Source: Streptomyces prunicolor NBRC 13075 (GTDB lineage: Bacteria > Actinomycetota > Actinomycetes > Streptomycetales > Streptomycetaceae). Taken from it: a stretch of 64,000 bases of DNA. Positions within the stretch are counted from its first letter, which is position 1. Every line of letters starts with the position of its first letter. Shown here piece after piece: positions 56,003 through 63,977 of the stretch. The notes beneath the pieces are model-generated. The model made no database searches and was not told where the DNA came from. It was given only the letters and a program-made list of their open reading frames with translations. The position numbers and the translations under genes are program-made. Location of the stretch: contig NZ_BARF01000107.1 in assembly GCF_000367365.1 (NCBI RefSeq), positions 30,295 through 94,294 on the forward strand, in the 5' to 3' direction.

Positions 56003-57019
56003 TTGACCACCACAGCGGAATCTCGTGACACGCGAGTGCCCGTCACCGTCCTGACCGGCTTCCTCGGCTCGGGCAAGACCACCCTGCTCAACCGCATTCT
56101 CACCGAGCACCACGGCATGCGGATCGCCGTGATCGAGAACGAGTTCGGCGAGGTCGGCATCGACGACGCGCTCGTCCTCGACGCCGAGGAAGAGATCTTC
56201 GAGATGAACAACGGCTGCATCTGCTGCACCGTGCGCGGAGACCTCATCCGCATCCTGGGCGCGCTGATGCGCCGCCGCGAGAAGTTCGACCACATCCTCA
56301 TCGAGACCACCGGACTCGCCGATCCGGCGCCCGTCGCCCAGACCTTCTTCATGGACGACGAGATCGCCGCCCAGCTGCGCCTGGACGCCATCGTCACCCT
56401 CGTCGACACCGCCCACGTGCTCCAGCACCTCGACGAGGTCAAGCCCGAGGGTGTGGAGAACGAGGCTGTCGAGCAGATCGCCTTCGCCGACCGGGTCGTC
56501 CTCAACAAGACCGACCTCGCCGACGAGGAGACCATCGGGCACGTGATCCGCCGCGTCCGCGCGATCAACTCCGGCGTGCGCGTCATCCCCGCCCAGCACG
56601 CCCGCATCGACCTCCAACAGGTACTGGACGTAGGTGCGTTCGACCTGGAGCGGGTGCTCGCCGACGACCCGTCCTTCCTCACCGACACCGAGCACCAGCA
56701 CGACGCCACCGTCACCTCGGTCGGCATCGACCTGCCCGGCGAACTCGACGAGGACAAGCTCAACCCCTGGCTCGGCACACTGCTCCGCACCAAGGGCGTC
56801 GACATCTTCCGCTCCAAGGGCATCCTCGCCATCGCCGGGGCACCGAAGCAGTACGTCTTCCAGGGCGTACACATGCTCCTGGACGGGGAGTTCGGCCGGG
56901 ACTGGCGGGACGGCGAGGAACGGCGCAACCGGCTCGTCTTCATCGGCCGCAACCTCGACCGCAAGGAACTGGAGCGCGGCTTCGCGGCGTGCCTGGCCAC
57001 GGCGGGAGCGGTCGCGTGA
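56003..57019 (+). CDS. COG0523-family GTPase, zinc chaperone-like
   Basis: A 338-residue CobW/COG0523 G3E GTPase. It has the P-loop GFLGSGKTTLLN, ENEFGEVGID, the metal-binding CXCC motif in NNGCICCTVRGDLIRILGAL, LIETTGLADPAPV and the NKxD motif LNKTDLAD. The CobW C-terminal domain follows (KGVDIFRSKGILAIAGAPKQ). Zinc-linked members hand zinc to client enzymes when zinc is scarce. Its position after zur supports a zinc role. The WD40 gene follows with a GTGA overlap. Confidence 0.93.
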   Translation: MTTTAESRDTRVPVTVLTGFLGSGKTTLLNRILTEHHGMRIAVIENEFGEVGIDDALVLDAEEEIFEMNNGCICCTVRGDLIRILGALMRRREKFDHILIETTGLADPAPVAQTFFMDDEIAAQLRLDAIVTLVDTAHVLQHLDEVKPEGVENEAVEQIAFADRVVLNKTDLADEETIGHVIRRVRAINSGVRVIPAQHARIDLQQVLDVGAFDLERVLADDPSFLTDTEHQHDATVTSVGIDLPGELDEDKLNPWLGTLLRTKGVDIFRSKGILAIAGAPKQYVFQGVHMLLDGEFGRDWRDGEERRNRLVFIGRNLDRKELERGFAACLATAGAVA

Positions 57020-58041
57020 GCACCGCCGTCGAAGCTCCGACGGTGTGGGACATCGCCGTCGACGACGCACCCGTCTCCCTCAGCGCACGCGGCGACCTGG
57101 TCGCCGTCGCCGGGGCCGAGGGCACAGTCCGGGTGCTGGATGCGGCCATGGGAGCCGAGACGGGTTCCCTTGAGCTGCCGGGTGGGTCGCTGTCCGTCCA
57201 ACTCGCGCCGGATGCCGGCCACTTGGCTGCCACCGGGCCGATGGGCTACGCGCTCTGGCGGCGCACGGATGGAAGGACGACCGTCCGGGAGTCCGGTGCC
57301 TGGTCCGCGGCCGCCGCCTGGGCCGACCCCGAGCGGGTCGCCATCGCCTCCGGACGCCGTGCCCTCGTACTCGACACGGACGGCGAGGAGTTGTGGCGTA
57401 CGGACCCCGCCGCGTCCACCGTCACCGACCTCGCCTGGATGCGGCAGGGGCGGCGGCTCGCGGTGGCCGCGTACGGGGCGGTGCACGGGCACGAGCGGCA
57501 CACGCCGAAGCCGGTGGTGACCTACCCGTACGTCGGCTCGCACCTCGCCCTCGCCGTCGCGCCCACAGGCCGGTGGATCTGCAGCGGCAACCAGGACGCG
57601 TCCATCCACATCTGGCGCATCCGGGACGCCGGCGACCTGACCATGTCCGGCTACCCGGAGAAGATCTCCCGCCTCGCCTTCGACGACAGCGGATTCTGGC
57701 TCGCCGCCGACGGAGCACCGGACATCACCGTCTGGGACTTCTCCGGCAAGGGGCCGGAAGGCACAGCGCCGCGCTCTCTGCGCTGCCACGAGACGATCAC
57801 GGCACTGGCGTGGCGGCCGGGCGCCGGCGGCCAGCTGGCCAGCGGCGGGGACGACGGCACGGTGGCGCTGTGGTACGCCACGGCCGGACGGGCACAGCAA
57901 CGCCTGCGCCCGGCACGGGAGTTGACCGGTGACGGCACGGCCGTCGCGGCGCTCGCCTGGGCCGGACCGCACCTGCTGATCGCCGCGTACCGGAACGGCC
58001 GCGTCCGGGCCTACGGCGTCCCCTCCAGGGCCGCCCTGTGA
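57016..58041 (+). CDS. WD40-repeat protein in the zur operon
   Basis: A 341-residue beta-propeller. Repeats of about 40 residues include ARGDLVAVAGAEGTVRVLDA, WICSGNQDASIHIWRIRDAG, FWLAADGAPDITVWDFSGKG and GGQLASGGDDGTVALWYATA, with the usual WD/WYA ends. There is no signal peptide. The GTG start overlaps the GTPase stop in GTGA and its end overlaps the next gene, so it is part of the zinc operon. It may scaffold the GTPase and its client; its biochemical role is unknown. Confidence 0.85.
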   Translation: MSTAVEAPTVWDIAVDDAPVSLSARGDLVAVAGAEGTVRVLDAAMGAETGSLELPGGSLSVQLAPDAGHLAATGPMGYALWRRTDGRTTVRESGAWSAAAAWADPERVAIASGRRALVLDTDGEELWRTDPAASTVTDLAWMRQGRRLAVAAYGAVHGHERHTPKPVVTYPYVGSHLALAVAPTGRWICSGNQDASIHIWRIRDAGDLTMSGYPEKISRLAFDDSGFWLAADGAPDITVWDFSGKGPEGTAPRSLRCHETITALAWRPGAGGQLASGGDDGTVALWYATAGRAQQRLRPARELTGDGTAVAALAWAGPHLLIAAYRNGRVRAYGVPSRAAL

Positions 58042-58445
58042 ACCCTCGTACGGTGACGATCGACGCCACCCGCTCGCAGCCCTGCACGATCGTCGTCTGC
58101 CGGGGCTGCTGTTGCGGCGACCCGCGCAAACACCCCGGTACCGACCACGCCTGGCAGCTGGACCGGCTGCGCTCCGGCGCAGCCGAGCACGGCTTCCACG
58201 TCCGTACGACGGAGTGCCTCGGCCCCTGCGACCAGGCCAACGTCATCGTCGTCCAGCCCTCCGCCGACGGACGCCGGGCCGGCGGCCGGGCCGTCTGGAT
58301 CGGTTTCGCGATGGACGACGACTGCACGGAGGAGGTCGTGAACTGGGCGGCGGCCGGCGGACCGGGCGTCGCGCAGCCCCCGGCCACGCTGGAGCTCCAG
58401 TTCGTCCGCCCGCCACGCGAGGCCCGGCTCCGTGCACGCCGGTGA
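58038..58445 (+). CDS. (2Fe-2S) ferredoxin-fold protein
   Basis: A 135-residue protein with a thioredoxin-like [2Fe-2S] ferredoxin pattern. It has TIVVCRGCCCGDPRKHPGTD near the start and TTECLGPCDQANVIVV later, giving the C-x-x-C and C-x3-C ligand pairs of this fold (with an extra CC). The GTG start overlaps the WD40 stop (GTGA) and its end overlaps the following ArsR ORF. It could carry electrons or bind zinc in the operon. A relative with a Cys-rich core is encoded at 63.5 kb. Confidence 0.8.
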   Translation: MNPRTVTIDATRSQPCTIVVCRGCCCGDPRKHPGTDHAWQLDRLRSGAAEHGFHVRTTECLGPCDQANVIVVQPSADGRRAGGRAVWIGFAMDDDCTEEVVNWAAAGGPGVAQPPATLELQFVRPPREARLRARR

Positions 58446-58857
58446 GCATCCCGACGAGGCAGAGGGCGGCCGCGACATCATCGTGGCCGCCCTCCCCCGT
58501 AGCCCTTCGGGCACGGGAGGTGCCCCCATTCGCTCCGACTACGCTCCGCTCGACGAAGCCACCGCCACGTCGGTAGCCGCCACCCTCCAGGCACTGGCCA
58601 CCCCCTCCCGACTGCTGATCCTCACCACCCTGCGCCACTCCGCGCACTCGGTCACCGAACTCGCCGCCGCCGTCGGCATGGAACAGTCCGCCGTCTCCCA
58701 CCAACTCCGCCTCCTGCGCGCCCTTGGCCTCGTCACCGGGCAACGCGACGGCCGTCGTATCGTCTACCGCCTCTACGACGACCACGTCGCCCAGCTCCTC
58801 GACCAGGCCGTCCACCACATCGAGCACCTGCGGCTCGGCGCACGCACACTCGACTGA
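58432..58857 (+). CDS. ArsR/SmtB-family metal sensor
   Basis: A 141-residue ArsR protein. The helix-turn-helix is SVTELAAAVGMEQSAVSHQL, then RLLRALGLVTGQRDGRRIVY. Helix 5 has YDDHVAQLLDQAVHHIEHLR, the D-x-H/H-x-x-H alpha-5 metal site. The N-terminus is long (about 45 residues before the fold), so the real start may be further in than this GTG. It ends the zinc operon and precedes a His-rich metal-binding protein gene whose promoter it may control. It is a close relative of the 51.4-kb sensor. Confidence 0.85.
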   Translation: MHAGEHPDEAEGGRDIIVAALPRSPSGTGGAPIRSDYAPLDEATATSVAATLQALATPSRLLILTTLRHSAHSVTELAAAVGMEQSAVSHQLRLLRALGLVTGQRDGRRIVYRLYDDHVAQLLDQAVHHIEHLRLGARTLD

Positions 58858-58894
58858 CATCGAAGCGGGCACCGGGCGCCGCGCGTCGACCAAT

Positions 58895-58916
58895 ACATGC
58901 GTAGATTGCTATATGT
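58895..58916. promoter_or_regulatory. ArsR-type operator candidate
   Basis: ACATGCGTAGATTGCTATATGT is an AT-rich imperfect palindrome (ACAT/ATGT ends) in otherwise GC-rich DNA, 75 bases before the His-rich gene. A similar AT-rich site, TTGCTAATGTATGCAT, lies in front of the ArsR gene at 63.2 kb. Both may be targets of the alpha-5 ArsR sensors. Confidence 0.5.
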
Positions 58917-58990
58917 TAATGTCGCCATGCATCGCCTGCGGGGCACAGCCGCAGGCACCCTGAAAGCAGAAGCGGAAGCAGGAGTACGAC

Positions 58991-59293
58991 ATGACCACCG
59001 CCACCGGGCACCGCACGCACGACAGCCACACGCACACCCACGGCGAGGGCTGCGGCCACGTCGCCATCCCGCACGAGGACCACGTCGACTACGCGCACGA
59101 CGGCCACCTCCACAAGGCCCACGAGGCCCACGTCGACGAATGTGCGAGCACCGGCCACGGCACCCATGAGGGGCACGACCACCAGCACGGCCAGGGCTGC
59201 GGCCACGTCGCCGTACCGCACGAGGACCACGTCGACTACGTGCACGACGGCCACCGCCACGCCGCCCACGAGGGCCACTGGGACGATCACTGA
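58991..59293 (+). CDS. His-rich tandem-repeat metal-binding protein
   Basis: A 100-residue protein containing two near-identical blocks: GCGHVAIPHEDHVDYAHDGH and GCGHVAVPHEDHVDYVHDGH, each followed by a further His-rich segment. About 30 residues are His, with Asp and Glu, and there is one GCG Cys per repeat. There is no signal peptide or membrane helix. It probably binds zinc, nickel or cobalt in the cytoplasm as a store or carrier. It has its own AT-rich promoter region and follows an ArsR sensor gene. I know of no named family for this two-repeat layout. Confidence 0.75.
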   Translation: MTTATGHRTHDSHTHTHGEGCGHVAIPHEDHVDYAHDGHLHKAHEAHVDECASTGHGTHEGHDHQHGQGCGHVAVPHEDHVDYVHDGHRHAAHEGHWDDH

Positions 59294-59344
59294 GCTTCTT
59301 CGAGTTGGCCACCGATCAGGTGACGGCCTACGAACCGCAACGAG

Positions 59345-59406
59345 CGAGGCCCCCGGGCTGTTGATCGAGATGTCTGACGTCTCAACCACGTTGCTCGGGG
59401 GCCTCG
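59345..59406. repeat. Inverted repeat at the left side of an IS5-like element
   Basis: CGAGGCCCCCG (59345-59355) and CGGGGGCCTCG (59396-59406) form a perfect 11-base inverted repeat just before the transposase start. It may be the element's left end or a regulatory hairpin for the transposase. Confidence 0.5.
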
Positions 59407-59757
59407 TTGGTCATCTATCCTGCCGCACTCGACCTGCCGCATGCGCTCGTGGAGTGGGTCACGATGCTCATCGTCACCCGTGAGGGTGACCGGCGCTGCA
59501 AGCTCCGCCCGTCCCAGCGCGCGATGGTGGCACTGGTGTACCTGCGCGAACACACCACCCTCGCGAAGATCGCTGCCGGGTTCGGGATCAGCGAGTCCAC
59601 CGCCCACGCCTACACCAGCACGGTCATCGGCCTGCTCGCCGAACGCGCGCCGGGGCTGCTGAAGGTCCTGCGCGAGGCCGAGGAGGACTTCGTCCTGCTG
59701 GACGGCACGCCCGCCGAGTGCGACCGGGTCGGCGACGGCCGGGCCGACTACTCCCAC
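59407..59757 (+). pseudogene. IS5-like (DDE_Tnp_4) transposase, N-terminal part, interrupted
   Basis: The frame begins VIYPAALDLPHALVEWVTML and shows the helix-turn-helix KLRPSQRAMVALVYLREHTT, then LAKIAAGFGISESTAHAYTS, followed by the start of the catalytic domain (VLLDGTPAECDRVGDGRADY). The gene stops being homologous after DYSH because another element has inserted. The rest resumes at 61137. A frame continues a short way into the inserted element and ends at 59796 without meaning. Confidence 0.85.
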
Positions 59758-61136
59758 TGTGAGGATGGTGGTCGTGTCGTTCTGGCCACGGCTTGACTCG
59801 TACTCTCACTGGCCACTTGTGCCTTGTGTTTGATCTGTCAGCCGGGCCGGAACGACACGCACCGGCACCGGGCCGGCGGAGCGTGTCCCGATAGGGGCCT
59901 TGGCCTCGAAGGCACCGTCACAGTTCTGACCGCTCCACCGACCGGCGCTGACTATCGGTACGTCGTCGAACAGGAGCACAGTGACCACCCTCGGCATGCC
60001 TGCTGCCCTTCCTGCCATCCACGATGTCGAGGCTGCGGCCGAGCCGCGCATGGTGGTGCTCGGCGTCGACACTCACAAGGACGTGCACGTCGCCGCCGTC
60101 CTTGACCACCTTGGCAGGCTGCTGAGCAGCGGGGAGTTCCCGGCCACCGCGGCCGGCTACCGCCACCTTCTCGACTGGGCACGCCAGTGCGGGACGGTGC
60201 TGCGCGCCGGGGTGGAATGCACCGGCTCCTACGGCGCGGGCCTGGCCCGCTTCCTCGCGACCCAGCAGGTTTCGGTGGTGGAGGTCAACCAGCCCGACCG
60301 ATCCACCCGGCGCCGCCGCGGCAAGACCGACGCCGTCGACGCCGAGGCCGCCGCCCGGGGCGCGCTGTCGGGCATGGCACGGGCGCTACCGAAGAGCGGC
60401 GACGGGCACGTGGAAGCACTGCGTATGCTCCGGTTGGCGAAGAACTCCGCGGTCAAAGCCCGTACTCAAGCGCTCAACCAGCTCAAGTCCGTGCTGGTCA
60501 ACGCTCCGTCCGCCCTACGCGAGGAGCTGGAGCCGCTCTCGACTTCGCTACTGCTCCGCCGATGCGCAGGACTGGCCGACACCCGCGAGGACAACCCGGC
60601 AGCCGACACGGCGGTCTTCACGCTGCGGCTGCTAGCGCAGCGCGTTATGCAGCTGCGGCAGGAAGCCAACGAGCTCGGAAGACGGATGACCATAGCGGTC
60701 CGGGCTACTGCGCCCAGCCTGCCGGAGCAGCTCGGGATCGGACCCGACAGTGCGGCGGCCCTGCTGATCACCGCAGGCGACAACCCGGAACGGCTGGCCA
60801 GCGAGGCATCATTCGCCGCCCTGTGCGGTGTCAGCCCTGTTGAGAAGTCCTCGGGGAAGAGCCAACGCCGTCGGCTCAACCGCGGCGGAGACAGGCAGGC
60901 CAACGCCGCTCTGCACCGCATCGTGGTCACCCGCATGCGACAAGACGAGCGCACTCGCCTCTACCTGGAGCGACGCACCGCCGAAGGAAAGGGAAAACGC
61001 GAGGTCATGCGCTGCCTGAAACGCTACGCAGCCCGCGAGGTATACCACCTGATCCACGCCGACATGATCACGCGTCACCAGCAGCCTCATACTTCAGCAA
61101 CCCTAATGATCGCAGCTTGACGAACATAGGGGCATC
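59758..61136 (+). mobile_element. IS110-family element nested in an IS5-like gene
   Basis: The ends are given by the split host reading frame: ...GACTACTCCCAC is interrupted, and AAACACCGCCGG resumes after it. The insert is about 1379 bases. The transposase gene leaves 223 bases upstream and only 16 downstream, the layout expected when the upstream end encodes the bridge RNA. Little or no target duplication (at most two bases) is seen, as usual for IS110. Confidence 0.8.
59981..61120 (+). CDS. IS110-family transposase, third type
   Basis: A 379-residue intact IS110-family recombinase. RuvC-like acids lie in VVLGVDTHKDVHVAA, GVECTGSYGAGLARFL and RRGKTDAVDAEAAARG. The Tnp_20 region has GIGPDSAAALLITAGDNPER, then ASEASFAALCGVSPVEKSSG with the catalytic Ser, and RRRLNRGGDRQANAALHRIV. 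It differs from both IS110 relatives at 44-47 kb, so three separate IS110 lineages are present in the window. Confidence 0.93.
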   Translation: MTTLGMPAALPAIHDVEAAAEPRMVVLGVDTHKDVHVAAVLDHLGRLLSSGEFPATAAGYRHLLDWARQCGTVLRAGVECTGSYGAGLARFLATQQVSVVEVNQPDRSTRRRRGKTDAVDAEAAARGALSGMARALPKSGDGHVEALRMLRLAKNSAVKARTQALNQLKSVLVNAPSALREELEPLSTSLLLRRCAGLADTREDNPAADTAVFTLRLLAQRVMQLRQEANELGRRMTIAVRATAPSLPEQLGIGPDSAAALLITAGDNPERLASEASFAALCGVSPVEKSSGKSQRRRLNRGGDRQANAALHRIVVTRMRQDERTRLYLERRTAEGKGKREVMRCLKRYAAREVYHLIHADMITRHQQPHTSATLMIAA

Positions 61137-61533
61137 AAACACCGCCGGCACGGAGTGAACGTGCAGGTGGTCACCGACCCGGACGGCCGGCTGCTGTCGC
61201 TCACCCGCACTGCCGGGCCGCACTCACGACCTGACCGCTGCCCGCACCCACCGGATCATCCGCATCTGCGAGCGCCAGGGCGTCCCCATCCTGGCCGACC
61301 TCGCCTACCAGGGCGGCGGCCCGTGGGTGAGCACCGGCATCAAACGCAGGCCCCTGCAGGAACTCACCCTCACCGAGAAGACCCTCAACCGGGCCCTGGC
61401 CGCGGCACGGGCACCCGTTGAACGCGGCGTCGCACGCCTGAAGTCCTGGCAGATCTTCCGCAGATCCCGATGCAGCCCGAACCGCATGACGCGAATCGCC
61501 AAGGCTGTCCTCACTCTGGAGCGGCAACGCTGA
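61137..61533 (+). pseudogene. IS5-like (DDE_Tnp_4) transposase, C-terminal part, frameshifted
   Basis: This is the continuation of the transposase that starts at 59407. It reads KHRRHGVNVQVVTDPDGRLL, then shifts frame near 61205, and continues as THDLTAARTHRIIRICERQG and APVERGVARLKSWQIFRRSR to a normal end ERQR. Besides the IS110 insertion it carries this frameshift, so the element was already decaying or has decayed since. Confidence 0.82.
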
Positions 61534-61579
61534 AGAACCTCAGTGGTGAAAGAGCTCCCCGTCCGCGGCGCGCCCGCAT

Positions 61580-62635
61580 TCAGCGCAGCCGCGCGAGCAG
61601 CAGATTCGGATCCGTGCGCGTGAGGTACGCCCCGCTCGCCACGTACACGGTCGAGCCCTTGACCGCCACCGAGGTCGGGTTCTCGATCCCGTCCGCCGCC
61701 GTCAGTACCGTCTGAACCATGCCGTCCGAGCTGACGATGCTGGCCTGGTTGGTGCCGTTCTGGGCGGCCAGCACCTGGTCGCCGCGGCCGGTGAAGGTGA
61801 AGTCGTCGATCCCGGACAGGCCGGTCGCCTTGACGGTGTCCGTACCTGCCGTGCCGTCCTTGTTGATCGGTACCCGAAGCAACGTACCGTTGCCGGTGTT
61901 GGTCACCCACACGGCGCCGTTGTGCACCTTGACACCGTTGGCCCCCAACGAGGACGTCGAGGTCGAACCGGGCTGGAAGTCGCCTCCCTGTGTCCACAGG
62001 GAGGCGACCCTCGTCCTCAGCGACACCTTCCACACGGTGCCGGACGAGGAGTCGGTCGCGTACAAGGTGTCACGGCTCGCGTCGATCGCCAGGCCGTTCA
62101 GCACCTTCACTTCGGGCATCGCCACCACCAGCACGGGAGTGCCACCGCCCGCCGGGATCCGATAGATGCCGGAATTGGCGCCCGCGTTGTAGTTGACGTA
62201 GAGCGTGCCGTCGGCGGTACGTACGATGCCGGACGCCGTCGCCGTCGCGCTGCCGGTGGGCGGCGCGGGAAGGGTCGCCAGTACGGTGATCGTCCCGCTC
62301 AAGGCCACCTGGGCCACCTGCCGGGACTTCTGGAACGTCACATCGGCGGCCCCGCCCGGCTCCAGCGTGATGTTCTCCGGCTGCTGCAGGGTGGCGATGT
62401 CGAAATGGACGACCTCGCGCGCACCGCTCAGCGGCGCGGTGGCACCGAAAGCGGTGCCTGTGGTTTGTGTGCCGACGGCCAGTCCGGCGAGCGTGACCGC
62501 GCTCAGCAGGAGGGAGCGGTGATAGCGGCGAAGGCGAATGGAAATGAGGGCTCCCCGGGTCGTTGGCGGACCGATGCGAGCAGTTGACGGGCCTGATGCT
62601 CGCAACCTTGTCTGAGAACAGCCCAGGATTCGCAT
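61580..62635 (-). CDS. Secreted SMP-30/NHL-like beta-propeller protein
   Basis: A 351-residue protein with a signal-type hydrophobic segment (LLLSAVTLAGLAVGTQTTGT) and repeats of a beta-propeller: GIVRTADGTLYVNYNAGANS, GLAIDASRDTLYATDSSSGT, GVKVHNGAVWVTNTGNGTLL and TSVAVKGSTVYVASGAYLTR. This resembles SMP-30/gluconolactonase-like or NHL proteins outside the cell. The ATG chosen lies behind GAGGG but gives a 45-residue n-region; closer to the hydrophobic segment the expected ATG reads ATT. The C-terminal end is partly duplicated at 62.7 kb. Confidence 0.75.
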   Translation of the reverse strand: MRILGCSQTRLRASGPSTARIGPPTTRGALISIRLRRYHRSLLLSAVTLAGLAVGTQTTGTAFGATAPLSGAREVVHFDIATLQQPENITLEPGGAADVTFQKSRQVAQVALSGTITVLATLPAPPTGSATATASGIVRTADGTLYVNYNAGANSGIYRIPAGGGTPVLVVAMPEVKVLNGLAIDASRDTLYATDSSSGTVWKVSLRTRVASLWTQGGDFQPGSTSTSSLGANGVKVHNGAVWVTNTGNGTLLRVPINKDGTAGTDTVKATGLSGIDDFTFTGRGDQVLAAQNGTNQASIVSSDGMVQTVLTAADGIENPTSVAVKGSTVYVASGAYLTRTDPNLLLARLR

Positions 62636-62688
62636 GAGAAACCCTCTTATCGCCCTGCCAACCGCGCCGCCCGCTCGGGCCGGCGGAT

Positions 62689-62800
62689 TCAACTGATGTG
62701 CGCGAGCAGCAGATCTGGGTCCGTGGGCGTGAAGTACGTACCGCTCGCCACGTACGCGTCGCACCCTTGGCCACCACCGACGTCGGGTTCGCGCCGAAGG
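62689..62800 (-). pseudogene. C-terminal fragment of a second propeller gene copy
   Basis: The sequence is closely similar to the last 110 bases of the 61.6-kb propeller gene, with ANPTSVVAKG at one end and SGTYFTPTDPDLLLAHIS at the other, but a single-base deletion near the middle breaks the frame. It shows that a related gene or a partial duplication once lay here. Confidence 0.7.
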
Positions 62801-62941
62801 CCGAGTACCGGACCAATGGGCATCCGGCCAGTATCTGGGTGCGCGAGGACGTGCTCCTCAACAGACTCACAAGTCTTGTGTGCGGCCGGGTGTTCGCCGA
62901 CACCCGACGTCAGGTGCTGGAAGCCTACGTGGCGGCCGTGA

Positions 62942-63099
62942 ATCAGACCGTCAACCGTGCGCTGTCGGCGGCGCGGGCACCGGTCGAGCCCGGCATCGCA
63001 CGACTGAAGTCCTGGCGCATCTTCCGCAAGGCCTGGTGCAGCCCGAACTGCATGTCGTCAATCACCACCGCCATCCTCACCCTGGAGCGGCACCGCTGA
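62942..63099 (+). pseudogene. C-terminal fragment of an IS5-like transposase
   Basis: This reads TVNRALSAARAPVEPGIARL, then KSWRIFRKAWCSPN, ending ERHR, clearly related to the end of the IS5-like transposase at 61533. Only the last 50 residues are left. It lies beside the propeller-gene fragment, suggesting that the element and that gene were duplicated or rearranged together. Confidence 0.75.
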
Positions 63100-63172
63100 A
63101 AAGGCTCACTGGTCAATCCCCCGGCGGCCCTCACCCAGATCGAAAATCATTGTCACTTGCTAATGTATGCAT

Positions 63173-63493
63173 ATGACGACGACTCCCCCCTCCCCGACAG
63201 CTCCCGCGGACGAGCCGATACGCGCCCTGGAGGCAGCGAGTGACCTCCTCAAGGCACTGGCCTCGCCCGTCCGCCTCGGCATCGTGCGGGAGCTGTCCGG
63301 GGGCGGAAAGTACGTCCACGAATTGGTCGCTGCCCTCGGCGTGAGCCAGCCGCTGGTCTCCCAGCACCTTCGCGTTCTGCGCAACTCCCGCATCGTGACC
63401 GCCCGGCGGCAGGCCCGCGAGATCCAGTACGGCCTCACCGACGACCACGTCGCCCACATCGTGCTGGACGCCATCCGGCACGCACAGGAGTAG
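63173..63493 (+). CDS. ArsR/SmtB-family metal sensor
   Basis: A 106-residue ArsR protein. The fold is LKALASPVRLGIVRELSGGG, then HELVAALGVSQPLVSQHLRV. Helix 5 ends in LTDDHVAHIVLDAIRHAQE, a D-x-H plus H-x-x-E alpha-5 site for zinc, nickel or cobalt. TAATGT lies seven bases before this ATG, so translation is probably leaderless; a second ATG is six bases upstream. It converges on the Cys-rich protein gene four bases away. Confidence 0.85.
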   Translation: MTTTPPSPTAPADEPIRALEAASDLLKALASPVRLGIVRELSGGGKYVHELVAALGVSQPLVSQHLRVLRNSRIVTARRQAREIQYGLTDDHVAHIVLDAIRHAQE

Positions 63494-63497
63494 CCCC

Positions 63498-63875
63498 TCA
63501 GTTGAGGCGGGCGACCTGCCATGGAGCGGGGGCCGCGCGGAGCCGCTCGGGCAGCGTGCCGTCGTCGGGCATCCCGCCTCGCAGCCACACCCCGACCGCT
63601 TCGGCGTCGGCGACGGTGACGATCGGGCCGATACGTACGACGCCCCCGGTGGGCCTGCGGTCCACCGTGCACGGCTGCACCACGGCATGCAGTCCGCGGT
63701 CACGACAGCAGTGCAGAACTCTCTCCAGGCACCCGGTGGAGACCATGGCCCCGTGCGGGCAGCCTCGAACGGCCCGCCGCAGCACGTCCACCACTTGGTC
63801 CGTCGCGACCCGGCAGGACGAGCAGACGACAAGGGTGAACGGGTGGCTCCGGTGGCCGCGACCCGCGTCGCTCAT
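63498..63875 (-). CDS. Cys-rich ferredoxin-fold-like protein under a Zur-box promoter
   Basis: A 125-residue protein with FTLVVCSSCRVATDQVVDVL, then RGCPHGAMVSTGCLERVLHC and VVQPCTVDRRPTGGVVRIGP. The Cys spacing suggests a small metal-cluster or zinc-binding fold like the protein at 58.0 kb. An AAAGGAGGG ribosome site precedes the ATG by seven bases. A Zur-box-like site with a promoter (TTGGAA, 16 bases, TAGAGT) lies about 100 bases upstream, so expression is probably induced by zinc starvation. Confidence 0.75.
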   Translation of the reverse strand: MSDAGRGHRSHPFTLVVCSSCRVATDQVVDVLRRAVRGCPHGAMVSTGCLERVLHCCRDRGLHAVVQPCTVDRRPTGGVVRIGPIVTVADAEAVGVWLRGGMPDDGTLPERLRAAPAPWQVARLN

Positions 63876-63977
63876 GTCCGTGCCCTCCTTTGGATTCGGA
63901 CTCAACTCGCTCCGACAGCAAGCCATTTGGCGGCGGGTGATTTGACACCGCACAACCACCTCCCCACTCTATGGTCA

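Noticed and set aside
58991..59293. His-rich repeat considered as a CRISPR-like or simple DNA repeat
   Set aside because: The two copies are protein-level repeats with changed codons and intact frame, and there are no spacers.
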